DNA from: Baylisascaris procyonis
Taxonomy: Eukaryota > Nematoda > Chromadorea > Rhabditida > Ascarididae
Reading direction: 5' to 3'
Length of the DNA stretch: 64,000 nucleotides
NCBI GenBank assembly: GCA_037389465.1
Contig: JAZARR010000153.1
Location: 3,829,001 to 3,893,000 of the forward strand
Below the pieces are notes generated by a model that was not told the DNA's origin, made no database searches, and was given only the letters and a program-made list of their open reading frames with translations. This document shows positions 1-11,800 of the stretch, piece by piece. Position 1 is the stretch's first letter, and each line of letters starts with the position of its first letter. The translations under genes were made by a program, and so were the position numbers.

Positions 1-3000
1 TTTAAAATTCAAAACAATACCTTTGGTATCCCCCTCAGATCTTGATTTCCAGAAAACAATAAGTTGAAAATAATATGAAATCACCGAAGTTTATTCTCAC
101 GATATTTGCATAAAATATTAAAATTGTTCGAAGATGATAAGAAAGCTGAACGAAGAAGATAAATAAAGATGAATGAATTATCAGCTAGAAGAGAAAAAAC
201 TTATTAATCATTTCTGCAAACGATTCTAGATTGAATTGAAACAGACCGTTTTAAATTTTAAGAGAATTGGCCACGTATTGGCGTCTATCCGTTGTCGTGA
301 ACACCTTAGTGGTCAGAACCATGGTCGCGTGCAAATAACTGTCAGACCAATATGCTTTCGCTCGTAAGCGGAAAAGTATAATAAAACGAGGCACTTCTAT
401 AAGTACTATGTTAACGCTATACACAGATGAAATGCAAGAGATGGAAGATTTCAGATCGAAACAGCATATGCAACTGAAATGGTATATCAAAACCAGATGC
501 GAAAAGGGAAGTGAAGGAAGGGAAAATGTTATCAGAAAATATTTGCGCAGTTTGAACACAACCTCAAAGGTGATATTCATTTTATTCCAACGTTCCGGAC
601 TACTTCATTCATTGCAATTCGCCGTCTCTCGCTTCTTATTAGTGAGCCTCTCATTAGAATCAAGATGCCGCCGTTACAAAACAAAACGGTGTTGTCGCGA
701 TTGCGTGCGAATGCAAAGAAAACAAACAGTTCGCTGATCGGCCGTTCAGAAATGAGGTTCATAAAGATACCAAAAAGTTGCACATCCAACTGGCATACAA
801 AAAGTAGCTGCTGTAAATTGCCACAGATGCCAACTGCATCAACAAGCAGGACATATAAACGCACTCCAATGGTTCAGCGACTGTTAAACAGTGAATTCGA
901 CTGTTAGAATGTGATTTGGTTCTTGGTGGCTGTATCTCGCCGTTTATGGGTTAATAGTGTATCATCAGGGTAGATTCTATAGTCCCATAATTATAGCTTA
1001 GTGTAAAGTCACTTTAACTGCTGATGCTGAGGTTACCTTCTTGCGAGAGTTGTGTCACATATAAAGTCGCCTCCTTCTTCTCTCGAACTTTTTTAGTTGG
1101 GCATTGTATGCTGATGTTGGGCATCTTGTCTGTGATGGTAAGAGCCGTCGTTGTTGGGATAAGCTAATGTTCGTGCGTTTGTTATGTGCGTGTTTGCCAT
1201 CGTTTTTTAAATGCCAAATATCATAATAAAGATTTAATTAACGAGGTTTGAGGTGTGGTTCACAAGGTGGTGCCAACGCGCAAACAAGAATTTCATGCAC
1301 GCGGAATATTGTGTTGCAATTGGAAGACAAGCTACCTCAACAATATACGGTATATTAGTGAGTATCTGGCAGAAGCCAAAGGTGATCATTGATGCACGTG
1401 CGTCATCGTCTAGGGGTAGCGCGCAACCAGCTCGGTCGCAGACACAAGCTCAGTGAACGTGTTCGTCGGCTCAAGCGGTGATCGTGGATTGATCAGCACT
1501 GGTGGATAATGAAGACAGGTCGGCGATGAATCGGGGGAGCGCCACATCAGCTCAGGCCACTACGGCAGACAGCGGAGGAGAAGCAGCAGCACAGCCGACA
1601 TCGAACAGCACTAACACAGGCTTTGCTTTCAAGCAAAATTTGCTTTGTTTTGTTAATTTCATGATTTGTTCGCCAACCTTTGGGGTCGTATAACCTTTTT
1701 GTTGACATCGTTAACCAGGAGTCAATACAGGTATACAACGACTGTCTATGGTTACATAATGCACCAAAAGATACCGTTTGCAGTATATTGTAAATCGAGC
1801 TTTGTTATTCGCTAAAATGATTAAACGCTATGCCACAATTGAAATGAAACGACCAAATCTCGATGACTTAATTGATGAAGATTCCTTGCTAGATTTTACG
1901 AGCAGCAAAATATATAACATCAACAATCTCCGAGAAATCGGTGCCTGTGGTGATCTCTTTTGCTAATTTAAGGTACAGCAGGTATTATTAGGTTTATTAT
2001 TGATTATTGCATCCTTCGCGTTTTAAGCTATATTCCAATGCGCCCCTATGACAGTTCCCCGCTTCGCATTTATTTGGTCATGTCTACGATTAAAAGTGAT
2101 AAACTATATTGCAGCTCAGGAGGGACTTGTCAGCAAAGTTTATTCGCTTCATAAAAATGGCTCAAGGAAAGAAATCGCCGATGGAATCGATTGTTCCCGA
2201 ATTGAAAACGATAGGTGGGTGGATCCCTGCAACAGAGGAAGATAGTCGATACACGCCGGGAGAGTTGCAATCAAATATCGGTTCTCATGAAATATAGGGG
2301 CTGCTTTCAGCATTCTATGAAAACTATGATGCCGGTTCGTCTTGTAAATGGAGGATAAGCAAGAAAACGGCTTGAACTTTTGAAAGCAACAACTGTTTTC
2401 AGTACTACTGCAGCAAGAAAAGCTTATAAAAGTGTTTAGAGATTGCCTTATTTCATTGGATAAGCTTATCTATCTGAGTAAGCAATGTAAAACAACCACA
2501 ATGAATAAGAAGATCGAGTGAGAATGTATTGCTAAAATTCTGAACAGTTGCAATTTTCTGCCTTTCCTATTACTGGTTAAATTATGTAAGCATCCTCGAA
2601 TTTAAAAATAATTCCTTTTACCCATCCTCCAGTTTCCTGACCATGATATCCTTATTGAAAAGAGTAACTACGTTGCTTTTCCTTAGGAAACCATCATTGA
2701 GAACCATTCTCTGGATTCCCTAAATTATCCCGGATGCAACTCAAAAAAGCAACCAGCCCAAAAACTCCCAGAAAATCCTGTACAGCTCAAAAGCCCTATC
2801 TTGGGAAACACTTAAATTCTTTGTTAATTGTTTGCCTGAAGCCCACTTCCACTGTCTTAGCTACCTGCATTGTTTACTTGAGAGTCACGCATCTGCTGCA
2901 ACTCAGAGCTAGCTATAACTGACGGAAGCTTAGATTTGTTCGAATCTGCATTGAAATTAAACTACGACAATATAGTAGTTATTCAGACTAAATTACAACC

Positions 3001-4030
3001 CATATTGCAGAACTTCCTTAGAAAGTTGAATACGAATCTGGGCATTAGAACAAATATAGAGGTAATCTGAGTTGGAACGCGAATTTTTCAAATCATATCT
3101 ACTGGCGTTTAAATTGCGCAGAATTTTTCGCAACATATCAGAAGGCGTATCAGCAAATACGAGATCCCAATTGAATATCTCATAGTTGGGAGCAAATACC
3201 CGAACATTTATGAGCAGCTCTTTAGCGTAGATAAAATCAAATTATTAGACGCATCAGTTTGGATCGCATCACGCACTGGAACATTTGCAAACCAAAACAT
3301 CTTTTCTTTCTCATCAACAACAACAAAAAACATCATCAAAGCCATGCTTACGTATTCTATGGTGAATCACAACTGAATTGCAAATGGCTTTCATCCAACA
3401 CCGTGGAAAGAAGCGTTTTAAAAGGAACGTGCAGCGAAGAATTTTAAAATGATTCTGCACTATTATTACTGCCAAAAGGCATCTAAATCTTACGAAATGG
3501 AAAACTCATGCGATTAAAATGCGTTCGCTGGAGACCAATCATTCCCACATGAAAAAGTGATGCAGCCAATTGACAACTGGCTAAGGAAAGTAAGCATTGT
3601 CGTTCTATCATTAACTTAAGCATTGAAAATTAGCACACTACAAATCGGTCAGCAAAGCAACACGCTTGAGGATAACGTCGCAAGAATTGACCATTACCAT
3701 CTTCGGTGATGACGCGGAGCTGTAATTCTATGTTAATCGTGGTGTTATCCAGCTGTCATTCCAAAAATGTAATCTCAAAGCCACAAGAATGATAATCACT
3801 AAGCGGATTATAAGCACGTCATGACTAACATGCATATTCTCTTTGCTGAATTAAATCGATCAAGCAATCTGTTGAAAACGCGATCACCACACATTCTTAT
3901 GAGACATAGCTATATTGGTAACATTTTCTCTCTAACAGGAACTTTGCAGAAGTTGAACCGAGCTGATCTGTATTAAAAGAGGTCACACGTTGTTGTTCAA
4001 ACAAATCGATAAGAGCGAGGCAGGCTACTA

Positions 4031-4074
4031 TGCTAGCGAATTTGGGAGTCATGCCACTGAGATTCCGCTCCACC
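4031..4074 (+). repeat. Copy 1 of a diverged 44-bp direct repeat
   Basis: This stretch matches 4611-4654 at about 37 of 44 positions in direct orientation, sharing the core GATTCCGCTCCAC. The flanks do not align by eye. It is probably a short fragment of a dispersed repeat; I recognise no family. Confidence 0.5.
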
Positions 4075-4610
4075 CATGGGCGAGCAGATATCGGTAGTCA
4101 TTTGAAAAGATATTCGCAAAAAAAAAAACTGTTCTGAATGAATCGAACATACCTCCACCTACTGGAATCTTTAGCTGTTAGGCGTTCGAGATACGCCAAA
4201 ATAACATGAAGATTATCTGGTTTGGCATTTATTCAAGGAAACGTCAAAAGACTCCGTTTCGCTAGTTAATTAATGTCCATTTCAACGACTCCTCTCCATA
4301 AATGACGCTAAATTTGGACTCGTCTAAATTTGGCCTATTCTGATCAGTCTCTTTCGACATCACAGAGTCTACACGACAGTGTCAATCTTCACAAAAAATA
4401 TGACGCAATACCATCTCAGCATAAAAGATTCTGAAATACAAAAAAGTACTGCCAGAGGAACCATGGGAGCTCCAGCATTTGCATTATTTGTCACACTAAG
4501 CAGCAGCCATCTTCCATAAAAGAACCACAAAAATCAGTATGGTTTTTGAGACACACCCAAACTGAGGGTAGCTAAATGCATCGGTGAATCAATTCTGTGC
4601 AAGCCAACTT

Positions 4611-4654
4611 TGCTGTCGAATTTGGAAGTCATGCTAGTGCGATTCCGCTCCACG
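4611..4654 (+). repeat. Copy 2 of a diverged 44-bp direct repeat
   Basis: Partner of the copy at 4031-4074, 580 bp downstream, with about 84 percent identity by eye. No terminal repeats or coding capacity are visible next to either copy. Confidence 0.5.
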
Positions 4655-7600
4655 CCAATTGCCAACACTGGAGATTTAGAGAAGGCCCTTCTATAAGTGT
4701 TTCGTTATTAGGCAGACTGAGATGGAACGTGTTTTTTCTGCTTATCTGATATCAGCTCGTCGCCGTCTCGTGAAAGCTTTTCAGCTCTCGATGTTTTCAT
4801 TCGGTCTAAATGTCCTTATCCAAGGCCTCTCCCATCACAGAAAAAAATACCCGTGGACTAATATAATGGTACATAGCTGGTTGGGGACACTTCGAACAAC
4901 ATCTACTTGATTAATGTGCTGAATGATACATGTACGACCAAAGTAGCTCTTGATGTATTCAAGTGCATAAAGAAGCTACTTGAAAAGCGTAAAAAAATGC
5001 CATTCCGGAATTCTTGAGCAACTTTCAGGAAACTTCCGAGAGGCCGGTCCTCACAAGGCTACTAATGTGAAATCGCCACGACTGATGTGGAATATCGTAG
5101 CAGACCACATTCAGTTGAAACTCAATCCACCAAAATAGTCGTTACAGACTAAAGAACTACTCAGGTCATTTGTGCAACCCTCATACGGCACTAATGCGGT
5201 TAATTCTCGATCATTTACTTCAGATCATAAATGCGATGAAGTGATATTCGAAAGGTGGTCGGTCAGTTGAACAGTGTTTGTAGTAAATAAATACAAGGAG
5301 TATGCTCTGGAGTGCTACTGTTGGGTATGGCGTCTCCGAACAGAAACCACTTTGATAGTTCAATGTGACTTGCTAAAGTTAAGGGTGCGCTTTATCCCCC
5401 TCAACGAATCCACCATTCCTCGCTTCGAGGGTATTCTTATTAGTGCATGGTTATTCAAGTGCATATCGCTACAATTCTCACTCGAAAATGATGATGAATT
5501 TTACTTGGATCGACAATCAATATACCACATAAGGTCTTCCGTTGTAAAAGTAGCGGAATGACCGACTTCTGGAGATGAGATCTTGGGAGGTTCAAAGAGT
5601 GTGCACGGGTTTTGGATATTTCCCCTTCAGCTTTCAACTCAGCTGATATTCTTACTTGAGGCAGCATTCCCGTCGATCTGATGAACAGCAATTTGCAGTG
5701 TCCAGGATAGCTTTGGCTTCTCAATTCCAACGTCAGCGGCGGCAGTTATTAAGCAACATGATTGGTCCAGAAGAAAGAAAGAAAGCAGAAAATGCAACGT
5801 GGAATGTCCAAATTGCAGTCGAAATGTAAAATTTTTCTCAGCTGTTATCGACGTCACACGTGTGTGGCGAACAGGGGCTACCTTGCGATAAAAATCTCCC
5901 AAAAAACGCCGCTAAACGCCAGCGAAATTTTCCAGCTACCAGCAAAGCATGCCTAAGAAGCGATAGCCACCTGCAAGAAAGCTGAAAGAAGGCAGTTCTT
6001 ACTCACATGACGAGAACGTCGAAATGCGAATGCAGAATGAAGAATTCCTCACTACAACTACCAACATACCTACCCGCAGAAAGCTGGGTAAATAAGTTGA
6101 ACATTCTGTACATTAGTAAGCCTCCCTTACACGCTGGAGCCCTTTGTGTTCAAGAGAAGATGCGTGAAACCTGCTAATTTCCTCATGGTATTCGTGCTAA
6201 TAACGGGCTCTCAGCCACTGCTTGTTTTATCGACAGAGGAAGATGAGGCCGTCCGACGAGTAAAGCCAGTACCCGACACTGGTGAAGAAGCAAGCAGGCA
6301 GAGGGTCAGAGAAGGTGGTCCTTTGCACTGCCAGTTCCATTAATGTGCTTTTTGGCAGCAGTCGAGATTAACGTCGCTATCATCTCTGCCACATTTACTG
6401 TCGGCCGAATATTTTAAAGAAAGAGATTATAATCCGCTCACAATACCTCTTCGCAATAGAGAACGCGAAGGATTTATCCTGGGGACTTTGCTGATCTGCG
6501 ACCGACAAAGCGATTGACCATATTTGTGAAAGAAAGACAATAGAAAAACTTCTAGCAGTCCATTTTCAAACATCAACGTTTTCTTTTCATGAGATTTTGC
6601 AAAGTTGCATTCGTAAAAGCATTCTCTGATGACGTCACATCCGCATGCATGCGTGCATGTGCTCATTTTTTCCTGTGCTGTACACGCCTGCCTTTCTGTA
6701 GTTTTACCTCGAGAATTGCTGAAGTTAGAGATGCAAAATTTGGTTAGCATATTGTCCGCAATGAGATCATCTCCTCTACAAAATTCATTTCTGGCTATCA
6801 AATTCGAGCGTAACTATATCCACATAGAAAATTAAATATTTTATAGAAAATCTGTGCAAGTTGATCCAAGCAATTCAGATATTCAATTCATACACTTGGC
6901 AAAGATTATTATTTGTTGACAATTGATTGAAATGGTCGGTCTGACGAGCAGAACAGCAAAAACATCTGTCGTAGCCGTTCTTCTCGCGTCCTTCTACATT
7001 TGCTGTTTCATGCTTTTGTAATTAACGTCGAATTAGATGCATTTCCGAAGAGAATAATGAGAAGTCTGCAGCATTACAAGTGAACATAAAGTTACAAGCT
7101 AGTAGATTTGCAGCTGCATAGAATCATGACCGATGAGCTGTTTCACGCGCAGATAACAGCAACTCTGGCGGCTTCGTCTCGACTTTTTGATTGCCGAAAC
7201 AAAACGCTTTGATTTGAAGCGTTGATGGCGTTATCAGCTGCAGTCTTTGTCGACATGGCTATATCACTACACATTCCCTATCGCTACCATTTGTTGTCAT
7301 AATTCTATTTTCCTTTTGATTGCTTAGCTCAATTATGCTTTAAAATCCTTCTCAAACTTCATTCGCAAGTATTACTAGTGCTTATGATTACTGTTATTTT
7401 ATAGATTTATGTTCATCTTCAATGCTCGAATATGAACTATGCGGGATAGGTTGATCAATATACTCAATGTGAAGGCTTCCGTTTAGCCAAGGAATGAGGG
7501 GAGGGAGCGAAGCGGAAGGAGATGAAAATACAGAGGTGATGACCGATCGGTTTTTTGCAGTGCCTGAAGCGTCTATCGTTAAATTTAAGACGCTTTGCTC

Positions 7601-8880
7601 ATAAAAACAGGATAAGTCAGGGTACAGCATATTTTGTCACTCGAATCCTACTATTAGCGCTTTTCGCAACGGCATTTGGGAGCCGAACAGCTTCATTGAA
7701 ATCCGTTGCCAAATTGATCTTGCAATCAAGTTGCCATCTGTTCACTCTCATTGCAAATTGCAAAGAGTCCAGAATTGCAGGTAAAGTATTGTCGACTATG
7801 TATACAAACGATCAACTGATAGTTCAAAATATTTTGTCCATTTTTTAATGCAAGTGTAAAAACAAACAGATGGAGACCTATAGATGAAAATCTCATAAAA
7901 TCTGACAAGTATTTAATGTGGTTTTGTACTGCTCATCGCTTAATTGCTGATATTTCAACACGTAACTCCTCATCATACCAGCAAACTGCTGAATTAGACG
8001 CTTTGCGCTCATTTTCGGTGAATCAGCTCGATTTACATATTTTCTCCTAGTTTACTATATTTTCTGCCTGCCCGCATTTGTATGCATATTCGCCCTTCCC
8101 ATGCGTTACTGGATTGCAGCTGAATGCGAGTGGTTTGAAATAAATATGTACCAACTGTAGCAGCAGACCACAGAAGTAACAGAAGAGACTGTTTTGCAAT
8201 TCTGAACATCAGAACAATATAGGAGAATAATTTGCGATGAAATAATAAAACATGTGCCCTCATATTTTAAGTAACCAAACTACTCGTGCTGCTCCTACAT
8301 GTTCGTACATGCTCATACATCCGATCTGCGTTCCAGTAGATCTGAAATAAAATTCGATCATTTCAGACGTCTCAAAATATATGAGACTCCAGTTGAAGTC
8401 GGTGGGTAATCTTGATATATGATGACGAGTGCCCTCCTCTCATTGTTTACATTGTAGCCAAGATTTTCCAGTACTAATCTGATCTTACGCAGTTGTGACA
8501 AGTAGACAGTCAAACGTCACAGATATATGTATGGATAGAGATAAAGAGGGCAATGTTGCAAATGAGTGATGAGGGCAACAGGAAAGTGGGAGAGTTAAGG
8601 AAGGTCACCACAACTTCCTTTCTGCTATTCTGAACCTATTGTGTATTTTAACCCGTTTTATGCATCACAAGAGGTGCAGTGGTGAGGAGGAAAGGTGTGG
8701 AAGAAAGGTAGGCATGAAGATGTGGAGGGGATACAATCCTGCATACGATCATTAAGTTCATTTGTCGGTTTCAAATTGAGTTATCACTGAACAACTAATG
8801 TTTGTGCATTGCATTGAAAATGTTTACGTTACACTCACTTCAAATATGGCACGTTTATGCATCCTTTTAAAGCTTCTGGT

Positions 8881-8892
8881 AGAATTTCAGGA
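8881..8892 (+). promoter_or_regulatory. Splice or trans-splice acceptor just before the gene 1 start codon
   Basis: The sequence AGAATTTCAG ends at 8890 and is followed after two bases by ATG at 8893. This is the nematode acceptor consensus at the usual spacing for spliced-leader addition. It favours 8893 over the in-frame ATG at 8857, which lies upstream of the acceptor. No donor for a cis-spliced upstream exon was identified, so SL trans-splicing is the simpler inference. Confidence 0.6.
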
Positions 8893-11800
8893 ATGGCCGA
8901 TCAAATTTTGGGGGACGAAATTCATCTCCGCGACGAGGAGGAAGGACGTTCAAATGAGGGGAAAAGAAACCGAGAAAAGAAAAGGGAGGAGATAAATAAG
9001 AAAAGGGAGAGGGATGAGGACGTTATGAAACGAAAAGAAATGAGAAAAGGAGAGAAAGACAAAAACGAAGGTGAAATATCGGTAGTGAAAAAGAAAGATG
9101 TGGGAAAAAAGGAGGGAGAAACAACAGAGAAAAAAGAAGATGGAAAACGGCCAAAGGAAGAAGAAAAAGTGAGCGGTGCGAGGGAGATGGTGGACGGGAA
9201 ACAAAGGGAGGAAGGAAAAAAGAATGAAGAAAAGCAGCGGAAGAAAGATGAGGGACGAAAAGAGGAAGGAGAGGACGAAAGGAGAGGAAGAAGGGAGGAA
9301 CAAAGAGAAGAGGTGAAAGGAAACGAAGAAAAGATATGGACAAGTGATGGAGTAAAGAACGTTGACGGAGCTGATAGCAATGGAAGAAGGCAAAAAGAAA
9401 TCGTAAAAAAGGGAGGAGATCTGAGCAGGACCAAGGACGAGTACGGGAGAAAAGAGGAGCAACAGCTAGAGGAAAGAGACTGGGAGCTGAGTGAAGAAGG
9501 GAACGGAGAACAAAAACCCAGGATCGACGAAGAAAACAAGAAGCGGCAAGAAGACGGAAAATTGCGGAGAGAAGAAGATTCTCGAGGATGGAGCAGAAAA
9601 AAAGAGGAACGAAAAGAGGAGACAAACAAAGAGGGAGAGAAAAGTGTGGCTAGAAAAGAAGAAAGAGAGTTAATGAAGAAAGATGCCGAAGATAGGAGAG
9701 CTATGAAACAGAATGAGAGAGAAAAGGAAGATGAGAGCATTGTAATCGAGGACGGCAGGAAGAAAGAAGAATATGAAAGAAAAGGGGAGTCGAAGGAAAA
9801 AATTGATGACAAGGAGTGGCAGAAACTAGAGGAACGTTTAAAGAGACGAGAAGAGGAGCTAAATAGACGAGAAAGAGAGCTGCAAGAGCGGGAGCATCTG
9901 GAAAGGCAGAGAAGAGAAACAGAAGAAAAAGCAAAGCGTGAAGAAAAAGAATGGGAACAGCAAGAGGAAGACTTGAGGGAATGGAATCAAGAAAAGGTAG
10001 GAAAAAGAGTGGGGGAAGTTACAAAGGAAGGGAATGAAGCAAAAAAAGCCGACAAAGAAAGCATGAGAAAGATGGAGGGAGGAGTCGGACGACAAAGGGA
10101 AGAACAGAAGGAGAGAGAAGAGAAGGAAAATACGCAGAAGAGAAGTCGCGAGGAACGAACGATAGGAGAAGAGAAGAGAAAGTTGGAAGAAGAAGAGAAA
10201 ACAAAACAGAAGGAGGAGGACATGAAAGGAAAAACGGAAACCATGAAGCCGAGTGTATCGACCGTAGGATACAGTAACGTCCGGATACTATCTTCCGGCC
10301 TCAGCGAACCGATGCAAAGAGCAGCAGTCGAGTGTGCAATTGAAGCCGTAAACAAGTCAGTTTCTTAGCCGTTTTCACCCTATTTAATTGCCTAAGTTTG
10401 AGGGATAGGATATCGAAGAGTCGATTGTGAAGAGTACAACCACAAATTGGAAATGCCGTAGAGGCCATGAGAGGCCTACTGGACTCGCTTTTTTTATTCT
10501 TCTTCGTCAGCATGACCGGTCACTGAAGCAGTACTGCTTATACCAGTAGCAAGTGTGGCGAAGAAGATCCACACGCCGGAATCGCAGCCTTCTGTGGAGG
10601 TCTAGTGCTTCTTTCGCGATGTCTCTCCAAGGCAGCCACATTCACCGAATTCCTTTGAAGCATCAGCGGTGATGCTGCTGAAGAAGTGAAACAACGTCGC
10701 TTACAGTATGGCCGAGGAGGAAAGGTCCGTTAGTGGAGCATGTTAGAGAGAGCAGGATGCAGCCTTATTGTACCAGCAAGGTTGCGATGCTACAGTCGCA
10801 AAGGAGGATCGTGTTTGATTTGAACTGATTCAAAGTGAAGAGAGTGAGGGAATGTATCACCTCCTGCTCTAGTCAGAAACAATGTATATGCGCTGATCCT
10901 ATGACGCATCTACTTCAGTGAGCTGTGCTTTAGGAAAATCTGTTGATTTCAGATTTCTCGCTGAACTCATCAAGTCTGACGTTATATTTGTTGTGGAAAT
11001 GTGCCCTTCATCCTTTGATTCCAATCCTTTGTTATAGTTCACTTCGATCTCTAAAGAGCTCAGACACTGTAATTTTCACGCTTAGAGAGACAATGGGATT
11101 GCCATCTTAGCCAAGTCATGCATCACTTTTGCTTACTCTGAATCAGAAACGTTTACCTTCGGCCGTAAGCCATTGAGTGTGAACATGGTTTATAACACAA
11201 ATTTTTGTTTGAATGAGTTTCCATGCCACATTGTTATTGTGATGTGTGATTGGTTCAACCCTACCGCACAGTCACGCATCGTATCTCAAGTGTATGCTTT
11301 CACTCCAGGTGGCATTAATGTTATTTCCAGAGGGATAGATGTTTTCACAAGTCCGAATAAACTTCTGGAGAAATCCATTCCTGAAGTAGCACCACACAGT
11401 CTATTCAATGAAGATACTCGTGTGATGAAGCTGCAATTCGCGAGTAAAATTTAAATACAAAACGACCGGATGGAACTGTCATGGTGATCAAAAAAGGCGG
11501 ATCGGAAAAAATTTTCGGGAAACTTATGAAAGCGAAGAGGTCTGCTGTGCAAAACAAGATGTGTTGCTACAACGGAGAACTGCATAAATAACCGTACGGA
11601 AAAACAGCAGACATCTTGCACACAGTTTTCTACCTGCAGTTCTTTGGACAGCATGCTATGTGGATTCTAGCCCAGGCACTAATCTTTTACTAGCCAACTT
11701 CCTTGTTATTCACTGTGTAAAATTGAAACGTTAGCTGTTGATATTTTGCGATATATCGCATTTAGAAATTTTGCAACCTCCTTACTTTTCGCCAGTGGTT

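Larger units (their letters stand above)
1..8880. other. Intergenic region, no supported gene
   Basis: I find no convincing coding exon here. Open frames are short (about 60-110 codons) and show no family I recognise, no matching splice sites and no conserved motif. The stretch holds one diverged 44-bp repeat pair (4031-4074 and 4611-4654) and purine-rich runs around 7495-7530 and 8570-8720. Two fragments with protein-like composition (plus strand about 1808-1966 and 2158-2297) stay unassigned. Exons of genes reaching in from outside the window cannot be excluded. Confidence 0.5.

Noticed and set aside
8857..8892. Alternative upstream start codon of gene 1
   Set aside because: It lies before the TTTCAG acceptor at 8890, so it would be removed from a trans-spliced or cis-spliced mRNA.
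8922..10355. Long minus-strand open frames (up to 296 codons) rich in Ser, Phe and Leu
   Set aside because: They are the antisense of the purine-rich charged exon of gene 1. Pyrimidine-only sequence rarely contains stops, so the frames are a composition effect.
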